From positions 449,412 through 464,165 of the forward strand of contig PJRA01000473.1 of assembly GCA_016987375.1 (NCBI GenBank): a stretch of DNA of 14,754 nt. The letters are read 5' to 3'. The translations under genes and the position numbers were made by a program. The notes under the pieces were generated by a model. That model ran no database searches and had not been told where the DNA came from. It saw only the letters and a program-made list of their open reading frames with translations. Shown piece by piece: positions 1-8,956 of this stretch. The number at the start of each line of letters is the position of its first letter. Positions within the stretch are counted from its first letter, which is position 1. Source of the DNA: Brachionus koreanus. Its lineage: Eukaryota; Rotifera; Eurotatoria; Ploima; Brachionidae.

Positions 1-190
1 CTCTAACGTTTCGACCACTCAACCATCTTGTCAATGTCATCTTGAATTTAATTAATCTCTTGTATTTCTAATGACACTAATCAATTTGCTGTCATCCGCA
101 AACAGCTTGCAAAAGTGATTTACTTACTCTGGTAAATCATTTATGAAGATCAGGAATAGTATGTTAAATGTCTTATGGAATTTCAATAGC
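1..190 (-). pseudogene. Non-LTR (LINE) reverse transcriptase relic, palm region
   Basis: Read on the minus strand, this edge of the window encodes a decayed reverse transcriptase. A frame with the pattern ILFLIFINDLPE lies at about 131-170, followed by CKLFADDSKLISVI at about 65-105. FADD is the catalytic motif of non-LTR retrotransposon polymerases, and INDLP just before it is typical of the Jockey/CR1/RTE-like groups. A remnant of the usual GIPQGSVLGP block (EIP, stop, D) is visible near 165-185 in another frame, and KMVEWSKR follows near 10-30. At least one internal stop (after INDLPE) and two frame changes show it is dead. The C-terminal part runs off the left edge of the window. Assignment to a LINE is firm; the clade is not resolved. 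Confidence 0.7.
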
Positions 191-1283
191 AGTTTACTAA
201 ATTTGAATTTATTTAACCGAAAGCTTTGGTTTGCTAATGTTTTGTTGATTTGTTTTAAAAAATGGTATACTCTTCAAACAGTAAGTGAGCTAACATGTAT
301 CGTTTGCTATGAAATACGGTCACACTGAAAAAGCTTATTAGTATGGTATAAAATTTTGAAAGCATGTTGGTCAAGCAGACCGAAAATGAAGCAGCATCTG
401 AAATGAGCATTTCAAAAATCTGAATGAAATATTCTAGTTGAAAAAAATTCACTGACTTTATTAACTTAATAAAAAATTTCTGAAATGAGTTTTTAATCTT
501 TTATTTATTATGAAAAGGTCTAATAAAATATTTAAATTTTAATTTGAAGCTAAAAAGACTCTTAATACATAGAAAACTATAGATTAAAGTATTTTAGTCA
601 ATTAATCCTATTTTGTATCCGAGTCCTTTAGACAAAGTTCAATTAAAATCCAACAAATAAATGCTCTCAATAGGTCTCAATTATTTTTTTTATTCAATCA
701 ATAATTGAAAATAATTTATTCACTAGAGACTTTTTTATTTTTATCTTTCTTAAACTAGAATATTTTGTGAAAATTAAAAATTAAATAAGATAATAGCACA
801 TTAAAATTCAAATAATCTAATTTTAAATTAGACTTTTATCTAAACGCATAGAAAATATTTTTTTTAAACTATTTTATATAACTGTGTTTTTTTATTATGT
901 AATTAAATCAATTTTTAAACGATTACCTGTTTATTAAAATGGAGACAAGCATTGGATAAAATTCTAAATTTAAAAAGCTTCTGAATTTCGGACTTGTTTA
1001 ATGCGCATAGTATTTTCTCATTTGTTTACTTTTCAATTTAGTCTATTAAGAAATTGGCCGCAAAAATTTGGCTCCAAAGAAAAAAACCCATTTTTTATTT
1101 TTGAAAAAAGTTTTATTTTATAAACTTTTTTTATTTTTATTACCTGTACGTGTATTTGAAAAAAAAAATTTTTTTTTTACAAAATTAGCTAATTATATTA
1201 AAATTAATCATATTTTTTTAAATAGCTTTTATTTTAAATCGCATTTAGTTTTCGAATGAGATGCATAAGTACAGTGTGATAAA
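191..1283. other. AT-rich intergenic region, 5' flank of the G-alpha gene
   Basis: No coding region can be supported here; the short ORFs at 143-452 and 1068-1259 are low-complexity readings of A/T runs. The stretch presumably contains the promoter and 5' untranslated region of the G-alpha gene starting at 1284, but no single TATA element or start site stands out in such AT-rich sequence. In the frame of that gene a stop (TAA at 1266-1268) lies just before the chosen ATG, so no upstream coding extension within this exon is possible. Confidence 0.5.
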
Positions 1284-4200
1284 ATGCTAAGCAATCTAAA
1301 AAGAACTGAGATGTGCAAATGTTGTTTGAGTGGTGATGAGAGAATTCAACTGGAGCATAGCAAGAGAATTGACCGTGAGCTGAATGAGTTCAAGCGTCGG
1401 TTTTTGGCCACGCAAAAAATAGTGCTTCTGGGCGCAGGCGAGTCGGGCAAGTCAACATTTTTGAAACAAATGCAGATAATCCACGGAACAGGCTTCAATG
1501 AACAAGAAATAATTGAGTACCGAACTCAAATATATGAAAATATTCTAAAAGGAATGGTCTATTTGATAAATGGCAAGACTCATTTGGGCCTTCCATGGGG
1601 CGATCACAATACAATCAGAATGAAACAGATTGTCTCTGAATACAGGGTAATTTTTAAGTCTCTAATAGATGACAGAGAATCGGACGCTAAGCGCTTGGGC
1701 GAGAAAATTCCCATCTTTCCAGAACAGTTTTTGGCCAACAATTTAGTAAATCTTGTTCATGAACTTTGGAGTGAAGAATCAATTAGGCAAGCTTTTGAAA
1801 GAAGACGCGAATTTCCTAAATATTTTGTCGAGAATGTACCCTATTATATTGAAAATTTAGATCGCATAGCCAGAAAAGTAAGAAATTTTTGAAAATTTAT
1901 TTTCCAATTTTTAAAAAAAATTTCTACTTTGTTTCTCAAGAGCTGGATAATTTTACTTATAGACATAATTTATTTTTTAATCAAGGTAGGCATACTAAAA
2001 ATTTTGAAAATCGCAGAAAAAAAATATTTTCAAAAATAAAATAGATTTTTTTAGAAATTGATTATTTTCCATTAATTTGATAATCAAATTGATAGATGTT
2101 CGAGCTCAAAAATAATTTTTTTTTATTTAGGTTATTTTAATTTTTTTAAAATAAAAAAAATCTTAGTCCTCAACAAATTTGTAAATAAGCATTTAGTAGT
2201 TTACCTCGTTATTTTTACTTACCTCAGGCTTGGAGACTTAATAATTAAACAATTGTTTGTTGTTGGGCTTTTAGGCCTAAAAATGTCATGTCGTTATTGC
2301 CCATAAATGTCAATTATTTCAATTTTCAGTGTTCGGCAATAACCACACATCTGTTCTCTATATAAACATGTCGTTGTCTTTTCAAAAATATTTTAATTAA
2401 TATTTCTTTTTAAATTAGAAAAAAAAACAAATAAATATTGATATCATATTGTTTCAAGTTTAATCAACAGACTAGTGTCCATGTCTCAAGAGACTGATTA
2501 ACACTTCATTTTTTCAAAATCATTATTAAAAATAATTTTTTTTATAAATAAATTTCAAATTTGAAAAATATTTTTGGTTGATCTAATTGTTTATTAAATA
2601 AATTTATTAAGTCATTTAAGTTAAATAGTTCAAATTTTGAGAAAAAATCTGCATGAGTTAAATATATTTTACTGAAAATTGAATGCTTAAACGTTGAATA
2701 CTTCAATATTGATCTCTTCAAGACAAATGAATTTATTAATCTTGAATAAAAGTATTCAAAAGTTTTTTTTTTGTTAAAACCTTTATGCTTTCCCCCCTTT
2801 AGGGTTATGTTAAAAAAAAAAAATTAAATAAGTTAAATTTTACAAGTAAATTTAATTAATACATAATTCCAGTTTTTAATTTTTGAGAATTTAATTTTAC
2901 TGATAAAGATTTGTTTAAAAGATATGAGAAAATGATAATAGTTGTGGTTCCCAATCAAAGTCGAAATTATCAATTTGATTAAGATCAGACTAGATATTAT
3001 AGGTGAGAGTATACAGAGAGGAGTTTTCTTAGAACCTTCCTTATACTGCTAGCACATTCTATATATTCATAAACGAATTGTTGAATCAACTGATTGTGAG
3101 TTATTGCTTTAAAAACATATCTGATATTAAACCTGACTTAGACTTGGCATCAACTATTGATGGTGGATAATTTCTTTTTATTGGATCAAAATGCAGATCA
3201 TAAACTGATCTTATTCCTCTGTTCTGTATAGCTTGAATTTTTGAAATGGAAGCTTTAGAAATTGTTGAGAGAACAAAGAAAGAATAATCTATAATCGATC
3301 CAATTATAAATCTAAAAATTTCTATATGTGTTTTTTTTTCAGCTTCCATGATTTGTCTGAAAGGATCTTTATAATATTCAGTCTCTGTGCACATTTTTCT
3401 TTTATCCTTTCTATCTGTTGGTTAAAGTTTAAGTTTTGATCTAAAATGCAGCCTAAAAACTTAACTTCTTTTGCTTGCAGTATTTGTTGATTATTCATAA
3501 AAAGATTTTCTCAACTTCTAATAGTTCATTAAAGCTGTTCATTTCAAGCTTTACGTTTAAAAGCTTAATGATAGAGATATAACAACTCTAAACTAATTTA
3601 TTAATTACTTTTTTTGAAAAATAGCATTAAGGTGTAGGGCAATAGCCAATATTTTTTTTTGTTTTTTTTTTTTATCCTATTCTATCCTAGTGGATAATGG
3701 GGTCAGTGGGTATTGAACCCTCCACCCTCTGTTTGCATGACTAACACACAAACCACTCGAATAGCCAATATACAGTAATAAAAAGGACTGAGCCTTTACT
3801 GAAGTATCAAGATAGAAATTTTTTTTTTTTGAAAAAAAAAAAAATATTTCTCAATAATAAATTCTATCAATAAATTCTAGCAAATATGCATTTGTTTTCT
3901 GAAAATTTTTTTATAATTTTGAGTATTTTTCTTCAATGGTTGGAACCATCTCAACCAGCTCAGTCACTCGTTAAAAGAGGACGCTTTGATAAAAAAAGTG
4001 ATGTTGTTTGCTAGTCGGAATTTTCAAGGGTAAATACCCTTAGAGATTAGCAATAGCATGAATTTCAAAATTATCATTTAAATTTTTTACTTCTTTATAA
4101 TTAAATAAGCAATGAGTGGGACATATTATTTTGAGCGACACATCTGTATTCTAAATAAACAAATGTAGTTTTCTTTACAACCATTACCAAAAATATTTTA

Positions 4201-5530
4201 ATTAGTATTTATTTTTAGATAAGTAAAAAAATACAAATAGTATAAAACCAAGCCAAAATTGATTTTTTTTAAAGAATTTAACTCAACAAATATGATTGAA
4301 TTAAAATAGACTTTAAAATACATAAAATCACCAAGTTTTATTATTTTTGAGAATTCAGTTCATCCAATTCAGTTTTTCTAAGTGTGTTGAACTTGAAGTC
4401 TAATATCTCAGGATCAGAATAACTTTATTGTGTCGCAGACCGCTCTATAGTTGACTAAAGAGCTAAAGAATATGACTCAATAGTCGATTTGACTTGGTTA
4501 TATATTTGAAAGCTCTTAAAAATGAAAAAGCTAAAATACCCTATTTGAACACTTCAAGGTTTAGTTTAACACTGTTTCCACTTTGCAACTTTATAAGATA
4601 ACCAGAAATTCTTAAAGCTCGTAAAAAACTGTAAAAAATCCCAAAATTTCAGTCGTTTCCTTGAAAAAATGCAAAATTAATTCAATTTTAAAGATTTTTT
4701 TTTGAAAATTTTAAAAAAAGTCAATGATTTTATGAAATTAAGTCTCAATTTTTTTCTTTTGTTGAAGAAATAAACTATAATTTTGTGTTTATTTTATATC
4801 TAATTAAAATTTTTTTTAGAATTACATTCCAAATTCAGATGATATACTGAGGTCGCGTCGGGCAACAACTTCCATTAACGAAACAGAAATGGTCATTAAA
4901 AGTGTACCATTTCGTTTTGTGGACGTTGGTGGCCAACGAACTCAAAGACAAAAATGGCAACAATGCTTTTCTGATGTGACGGCAATACTTTTTTTGGCCT
5001 CATGCAGTGAATATGACGAGTGTTTACGCGAAGACCCATCCACAAATCGACTAGACGAGTCATGTAAAATATTCGAAACTTTAGTAAATTACAAATATTT
5101 GCAAAATGTCGAGTTTATACTATTTTTGAATAAATACGATCTATTAAAGGAAAAAATAAAAACATCCAATATAAGGTCGTATTGCATGGATTTCTATGGA
5201 AATCCCAAGTCTCTAAAAGATGTCGAAGATTACATGCTCAAAAAATTTACAAGTTTAAAACAAAGACAAGAATTTTATGAAAAAAAATCCAATTTTAGTA
5301 ATAAGAGACGACAAGCTGATGATTTTGACTCAATTGGATACAATGAACATAGTGACAAGCTAAAGATTGCATCAAAATTATCCGAAATAGATTTAAATAC
5401 TAGCCGCGATGAAAAAACAATTTATTCACATTTTACGACAGCCATTGATACAAACAACATTAAAACTATATTTGAGATGGTTCGACTTATGATATTTGAA
5501 AAAAACTGTAAAGCCATTATGTTAGCATAG
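1284..5530 (+). CDS. Heterotrimeric G-protein alpha subunit, G12/13 class (two exons)
   Basis: Exons are 1284-1877 and 4820-5530, joined in phase 0 (GT at 1878, AG at 4818-4819), giving 434 residues. The product is a membrane-associated GTPase that relays receptor signals; the G12/13 class classically acts through RhoGEFs. Visible motifs are the P-loop GAGESGKS (residues 50-57), a complete helical domain, switch I catalytic Arg 211 and Thr 214, switch II DVGGQR with Gln 237, NKYD (302-305) and TTAID (404-408). VDVGGQRTQRQKW, LNKYDLL and the C-terminal IMLA (family IMLQ) favour G12/13 over Gq or Gi. The N-terminus has no Gly2 for myristoylation but has Cys 11, 13 and 14 for palmitoylation. Met 10 (position 1311), giving MCKCC, is an equally good start (425 residues). 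Family proteins are about 355-380 residues; the excess is largely an insertion of about 45 residues near 342-397. Ser 216 replaces the usual switch I Gly. Confidence 0.93.
2344..2425 (+). repeat. Diverged dispersed repeat, copy A
   Basis: This stretch aligns in direct orientation with 4137-4230. Shared blocks are ACACATCTGT, a TAAACA block, and AAAAATATTTTAATTA followed by TATTT, with an indel of about 9 bp between them. It contains TATATAAAC. It could be the end of an old transposon. The matching blocks are AT-rich, but their order and spacing agree, so common origin is likelier than chance. Confidence 0.45.
3101..3580 (-). pseudogene. LINE reverse transcriptase C-terminal fragment, frameshifted
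   Basis: Minus-strand reading gives EVKFLGCILDQNLNFNQQIE (from about 3460), the thumb-proximal block that follows the catalytic site in LINE reverse transcriptases (usual form KFLGI.LD..L.W..HI). After a frame change at a run of nine A (plus-strand T run 3341-3349) it continues with IIDYSFFVLSTISKASISKI and IQAIQNRGIRSVY, the familiar terminal pattern ending in LQNRALR. The frame stops at 3101. Sequence above 3480 (LNVKLEMNSF) looks like more of the same polymerase in a further frame. It is a dead, 5'-truncated insertion lying antisense in the G-alpha intron. It may derive from the same family as the relic at 1-190, but the two overlap too little to compare. Confidence 0.75.
3641..3771 (-). 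mobile_element. Short tRNA-derived SINE with 12-bp target-site duplication
   Basis: A perfect direct repeat, AATAGCCAATAT, flanks the insertion at 3641-3652 and 3760-3771. Between the copies, read on the minus strand, is a body starting CGAGTGGTTTGTGTG (A-box remnant, GAGTGG). It continues through GGGTTCAATACCC, which fits the Pol III B-box consensus GGTTCRANNCC, and CCACTGACCCCA, resembling a tRNA acceptor 3' strand. It ends in an A-rich tail (plus-strand T runs at 3653-3673). The body is only about 85 bp plus tail, and the 5' acceptor strand of the tRNA is missing, as expected for 5'-truncated target-primed insertion. The intact duplication implies a fairly recent insertion into the G-alpha intron. 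Confidence 0.8.
4137..4230 (+). repeat. Diverged dispersed repeat, copy B
   Basis: Second copy of the repeat at 2344-2425, same orientation, about 1.8 kb downstream inside the same intron. It retains ACACATCTGT, ATAAACAAATGT and AAAAATATTTTAATTA and has an extra short segment (CAACCATTACC) relative to copy A. No coding content was seen. Confidence 0.45.
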
Positions 5531-5629
5531 CATTTTTCATTATTTTCTATTTTTTGTACTATTTTTTGAGAATCATAGAATTTGTTTACATTTTTTAAAA
5601 ATTTTTATTTTTATTTCTAAAAAAATTTT

Positions 5630-5635
5630 AATAAA
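5630..5635 (+). terminator. AATAAA polyadenylation signal of the G-alpha gene
   Basis: AATAAA lies 100 bp after the TAG stop at 5528-5530, within an AT-rich 3' untranslated region. It is the first canonical signal after the stop and is followed by TGATTG and A-rich sequence, a plausible cleavage region. Confidence 0.5.
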
Positions 5636-5793
5636 GTATCAGTGATTGAAAACAAAAATAAATTAAAAAAAAAAAGTTTATATTTAATATTACAATTTAA
5701 TACAAATGATATGGATTAATTACTTTTTATTTCTTAGTTGCGAAAAAAAAGAATGGTTATAAAAAAACAAGTATTAGATATATTAGTAGCTAA

Positions 5794-6192
5794 TGTGTAT
5801 ATTATGGTCATTGTCAAATTCTGCTCGACAAATGTTCCAGGTTTGCTCAGCAGTGGAAAATATTTTTTATGAAGCAATTAAGGAATAGTAAAATGTGCTG
5901 GGAATTGTTGACGTTTTTGCATTCGGACTATTCACTCTTTGAACAGAAAAATACATCTTACTGCAAGCAGCTCAAGTATCCGGAGAAGAAAATACATATG
6001 GGTGTAATGAGTTACAGTCCAAAGACCTCAATCGCCATAATTGACCATGTATCTTTAGACAAAAATCGTGGTTTGATTGACTCGGTCAAGTTTGTATGTT
6101 CGCAAATAAAAATAAATATGAAGTTAAATTTAGATTACTTAAACTTTTATAAAATTTTGAATGATCTATTTAGAGTAGACTTTTATACTTAG
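5794..6192 (+). CDS. Hypothetical protein, possibly a terminal exon
   Basis: I do not recognise this protein. An open frame runs from just after a TAA at 5791-5793 to the TAG at 6190-6192. The first ATG is at 5869, giving 107 residues from there. Codon choice (CTG, GCC, CTC, TCG, GGT) is less A/T-driven than the flanks and resembles the G-alpha exons, which argues that it is coding. Visible text includes CWELLTFLHSDYSLFEQK, YCKQLKYPEKKIHMGVMSY and a charged, hydrophobic tail ending FRVDFYT. There is no signal peptide, membrane segment or recognisable motif. The frame still reads well upstream of 5869 (for example FAQQWKIFF), so the ATG may not be the start. A splice acceptor such as the AG at 5839-5840 or 5849-5850 is possible, though no partner exon was found. 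An ATG at 5753 opens a different 39-codon frame ending in TGA over the 5869 ATG, so a frameshifted gene is also conceivable. Confidence 0.5.
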   Translation, partial: CVYYGHCQILLDKCSRFAQQWKIFFMKQLRNSKMCWELLTFLHSDYSLFEQKNTSYCKQLKYPEKKIHMGVMSYSPKTSIAIIDHVSLDKNRGLIDSVKFVCSQIKINMKLNLDYLNFYKILNDLFRVDFYT

Positions 6193-6977
6193 TAAATATT
6201 ACAAATGTACAAATTTTTTATTTTTTTTACTTAATTTAATGTAATTTTTCTTGTATTTTTGTCCATGGGGCTTTAAACTAATTAATAATAACAATAATAA
6301 TGTGTATATTATATTAAATAGACTAAACCAAGTCAGTGACTACCAGAGTCGCTCCAAGGCTCAAATTAATTATAAAATTATAAAAATAACTCTGAAATAT
6401 TAATTAATTTGGTAACAAAATTAGTTGTTCACATCTATTTTTATAATAATAATAATGATAAGCTACATCAGGATACCTGCGGAGCGAGACTAGCTTTAGT
6501 CTGGCTATGGTAGCTAAAAAAAAAAAAAATGTCCGTGTCGAATTTAGTTATCCAGGTCTATACATATACAAATTAGCATTTCATTTATTTCAAATAAAAT
6601 TTTTTCATTAAAAATATTTTTCTTTATCTCATATTTTTTGTGATGTTAAATTTAATTTAGAATACTTTTTTTTATAAAATACTTTTTTTTATTCTACAAT
6701 GGTTGTACTGGAGAAAAAAAATCTTCGCCATGTTAAAAGATTTGTATATGAGGTTAGGAAGAGTCTTTTTCTGTTAATTAATTAAAATAAACATAGCAAC
6801 AGTCTTTTTTGAATAAAAAGCTTTCAAATTTATTCAAAATAGGCGCCAAATCATTAGATAAAAATTCAAAAAAATTGATTGATTGTATATATAATTGTAA
6901 AAAAACTACAAATTATAGAATTTTTAATTTAAAATTTAGTTTAATAGCGCATAAGTTAATTCCCGAAAAATTTTAAA

Positions 6978-7023
6978 GATTTTGATTATCTGAGAATTTT
7001 AAAATTCTCAGATAATCAAAATC
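6978..7023. repeat. 46-bp perfect palindrome
   Basis: The centre lies between 7000 and 7001. Each 23-nt arm reads GATTTTGATTATCTGAGAAT followed by TTT, then its exact complement. After a one-base bulge at 7024 the symmetry continues for six more pairs (TTTAAA), so the foldback spans about 6972-7030. There is no loop, so the DNA could extrude a cruciform and any transcript would form a long hairpin. No gene or terminator context is apparent. Confidence 0.85.
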
Positions 7024-7143
7024 CTTTAAATTGTTGAAGAATTAAAAGTTATATAACGAAAATAAAATTAAATATTTATGTCGATTAAAGTAAATAAGTT
7101 TATTATTAAAACGATTGTTTTTTTAGGATAGATTGATTTAAAA

Positions 7144-7338
7144 AAGGCAAAATGAAAATAACTTTAAATTTTTACATTTTCATATTTTTAGATTTTTTGT
7201 GCAATTTTTCAGAAATCGTAAAAACATTCTCAAATTTTTGATACACAAAAATAAAATAAAAAAAAATTTCTGATTAATTGCACAAAAAATCTAAAAATAT
7301 GAAAATGTAAAAATGTAAAATTATTTTTATTTTTCCTT
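7144..7338. mobile_element. Foldback/MITE-like element with 73-bp inverted arms
   Basis: Arms 7144-7216 and 7266-7338 are reverse complements with about six mismatches, separated by a 49-bp centre. The inner 48 bp of each arm have only two mismatches and include TTTTTAGATTTTTTGTGCAA and its complement. The ends read AAGG and CCTT. The short non-coding body and long terminal inverted repeats fit a MITE or foldback element. No clear target-site duplication was found among the flanking A-runs, so its superfamily is unknown. Confidence 0.6.
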
Positions 7339-8151
7339 AAAAAAAGTCTATTACAACGACTAAAAATAGAATGAGGCTTTACAATTTATAAATATTTTAA
7401 TTTTTAAAAGATTCTCATCACCGATAAGGTAACAAATGTTTAAAAATGACTGTATGTGTGGTAACAAAATTAACAACTTTTCAAGTTTAGGGGTGTATAA
7501 GGAGGGATGACGAAGTCCTAACTCTGTAAAGTATAATGTATAATAAATAAAAAATTTTTGGTATGTAAAATTAAGTTAATGTACATTTAGTCAGTCCGTT
7601 GAAAGTATCTATGGGTGTCTCAAATCTTTTGATTGTGTTTGCTTGACGTGACAACATAATTAAATTAATTTTATTTATTTAATTCAGCTAGCGCCATATT
7701 CTGGTGATGTAAGAAAAATTAAATTTTTATAAAAATATTAAATTTTCATTGATTGAATTATATTTTAATTAATTCTAATAAAACCAAGCCTTAGTTTAAA
7801 TCTAGAACCTCTCTTTTTGAAATAATTTTAAAATATTAAATTATTCAGTTCATTAAATAAATAATTATTCAATAGAAAATTATCTCCTCTAAAAGATAGT
7901 AAATTTAAGACTATACCAATATTTTCTGATGGCTATCGTTTTCCACTTTCGGATCAAAATTTACTAACTCCTTAACAATAAATATATAAAACACCAAAAT
8001 TTCAGTTTTTACCCATTAAAAATTTGAAAATTAGATAGGAAAAACTAAAAAATCAAATAAAAACTTAAATTGTTAATAACTTATTAATATTTATTCAATA
8101 TTATATAAGAAAATAATTAGTTTTTTTTTGTTTTATAAATTACATTTAATA

Positions 8152-8535
8152 CTATTGATCAATTATTTCTTCATCATCTCTTATTTTTTCTGGTTCTTCT
8201 GATAATCTTTGCGATGCATCATAGTAATAATCAAAAAACAAGTCGCTTTGAGTTGATTCTAATTCTTCAGGTTTGTTTCTGGCATATCCAAAAAACCAAA
8301 GGAGGCTGGTTATGTGTGATGATGTCCCTTTCACTCTTGCATCACTTTTGCATGTACAGTACAATCCTTTTATCTGATCATTATCACTCAAATCACAATT
8401 GTAATTTATAATGACGTTATAAACGGTACTATTTGAATGTCTCAATTTTCAATCAATCAATTCAGCAAAATCTTGATGGTTTTCTTTGGAAAAAGTTCTA
8501 GGGGGTCTATATTTATTAACTATTGCACAAATTGT
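8152..8535 (-). pseudogene. Decayed transposase-related SWIM-finger fragment
   Basis: Minus-strand reading from 8535 gives CAIVNKYRPPRTFSKENHQD, then an in-frame TGA (8449-8451) where a Trp would fit, then KLRHSNSTVYN and YCTCKSDARVKGTSSHITSL followed by LWFFGYAR. I recognise this as the C-terminal SWIM zinc-finger region of transposon proteins common in invertebrate genomes, usually CxC...GxCxH followed by a FLGYAR-like helix. Here the third ligand Cys is Ser (GTSSH), and there is a nonsense codon, so the domain is broken. An acidic tail follows to the stop at 8152. Upstream sequence is closed by TAA at 8536-8538; no N-terminal part was found. The exact element family is uncertain. Confidence 0.6.
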
Positions 8536-8702
8536 TTATATTTTTTATTTATATTAAAAGATGAAATTTTAATATTTAATTACCTTTATGCATAGAAAAA
8601 GTTTTTTTTTTGTAAGTTGCGTGTTTCTAGTGTTAATAAATATATTTTTTTATGTATCTATTTATTCAATGACAAGAAAATATACAAATTAAATTAATAA
8701 AT

Positions 8703-8956
8703 TAAATTTTTATTTCATTTTTGTTTTTCTTTGACCATTTTGCCCATTTGCTCCATTGATTCATAAATACCATCGCCTGTCAAAGCACAAGCACTTTGTA
8801 TGAACCATTTACTTTGATTTTTAGACAAACTTTCGAGGTTCAATTTCTGGACAATTTCTGTGCATGTCATTGCATTGGGTAGATCTTGTTTGTTTGCAAT
8901 TACAACAACAGGAACACCTCGCATTGAGTCATCTTCCATTATACCATGCAATTCTT
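8703..8956 (-). repeat. 254-bp identical inverted copy, arm 1
   Basis: The reverse complement of this segment is identical, base for base, to 10000-10253. It covers the last 79 codons and stop of the minus-strand Arf gene plus 12 bp beyond, including the AATAAA signal. Identity breaks sharply at both ends: inside the gene before the ELHGIMEDD block, and after AAAATTTA in the 3' untranslated region. I compared every line of both copies by eye and found no difference. Confidence 0.97.

Larger units (their letters stand above)
1878..4819 (+). other. Phase-0 intron of the G-alpha gene (2942 bp)
   Basis: Exon 1 ends after Lys in DRIARK and the next bases are GTAAGA, a good donor. Exon 2 begins after a T-run and AG at 4818-4819 with NYIPNSDDIL, which matches the conserved G-alpha stretch just before switch I. 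Joining here restores an uninterrupted family alignment, so the boundaries are well supported. The intron contains a LINE fragment (3101-3580), a SINE (3641-3771), two copies of a diverged AT-rich repeat, and otherwise low-complexity sequence. No nested gene was seen. Confidence 0.93.
6193..8151. other. Gene-free AT-rich region with inverted repeats
   Basis: About 2 kb without a supportable gene. It contains the palindrome at 6978-7023 and the foldback element at 7144-7338. A small GC-richer patch at about 6330-6530 includes GTCGCTCC at 6348 and its near-inverse GGAGCGAGAC at 6480. The rest is A/T runs and low-complexity DNA. Confidence 0.5.

Noticed and set aside
143..1259. Short ORFs at 143-328, 255-452 and 1068-1259
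   Set aside because: They are low-complexity readings of A/T runs, partly from non-ATG starts, with no motif and no supporting neighbours.
3675..3760. Functional tRNA gene on the minus strand
   Set aside because: The B-box is present, but the 5' acceptor strand and full D-arm are missing and the sequence ends in an A-tail within target duplications, so it is a retroposed copy.
6330..6530. GC-richer patch with inverted GTCGCTCC and GGAGCGAGAC, possible SINE or RNA gene
   Set aside because: No Pol III B-box, no target duplication and no consistent fold over the full length could be seen.
7688..7708. Possible 21-nt micro-exon between TTCAG and GTAAGA
   Set aside because: The splice-like flanks are good, but no neighbouring exons were found to give it a reading frame; chance is likely.
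8214..8411. Plus-strand ORF of 65 codons
   Set aside because: It is a shadow of the minus-strand SWIM-finger relic.
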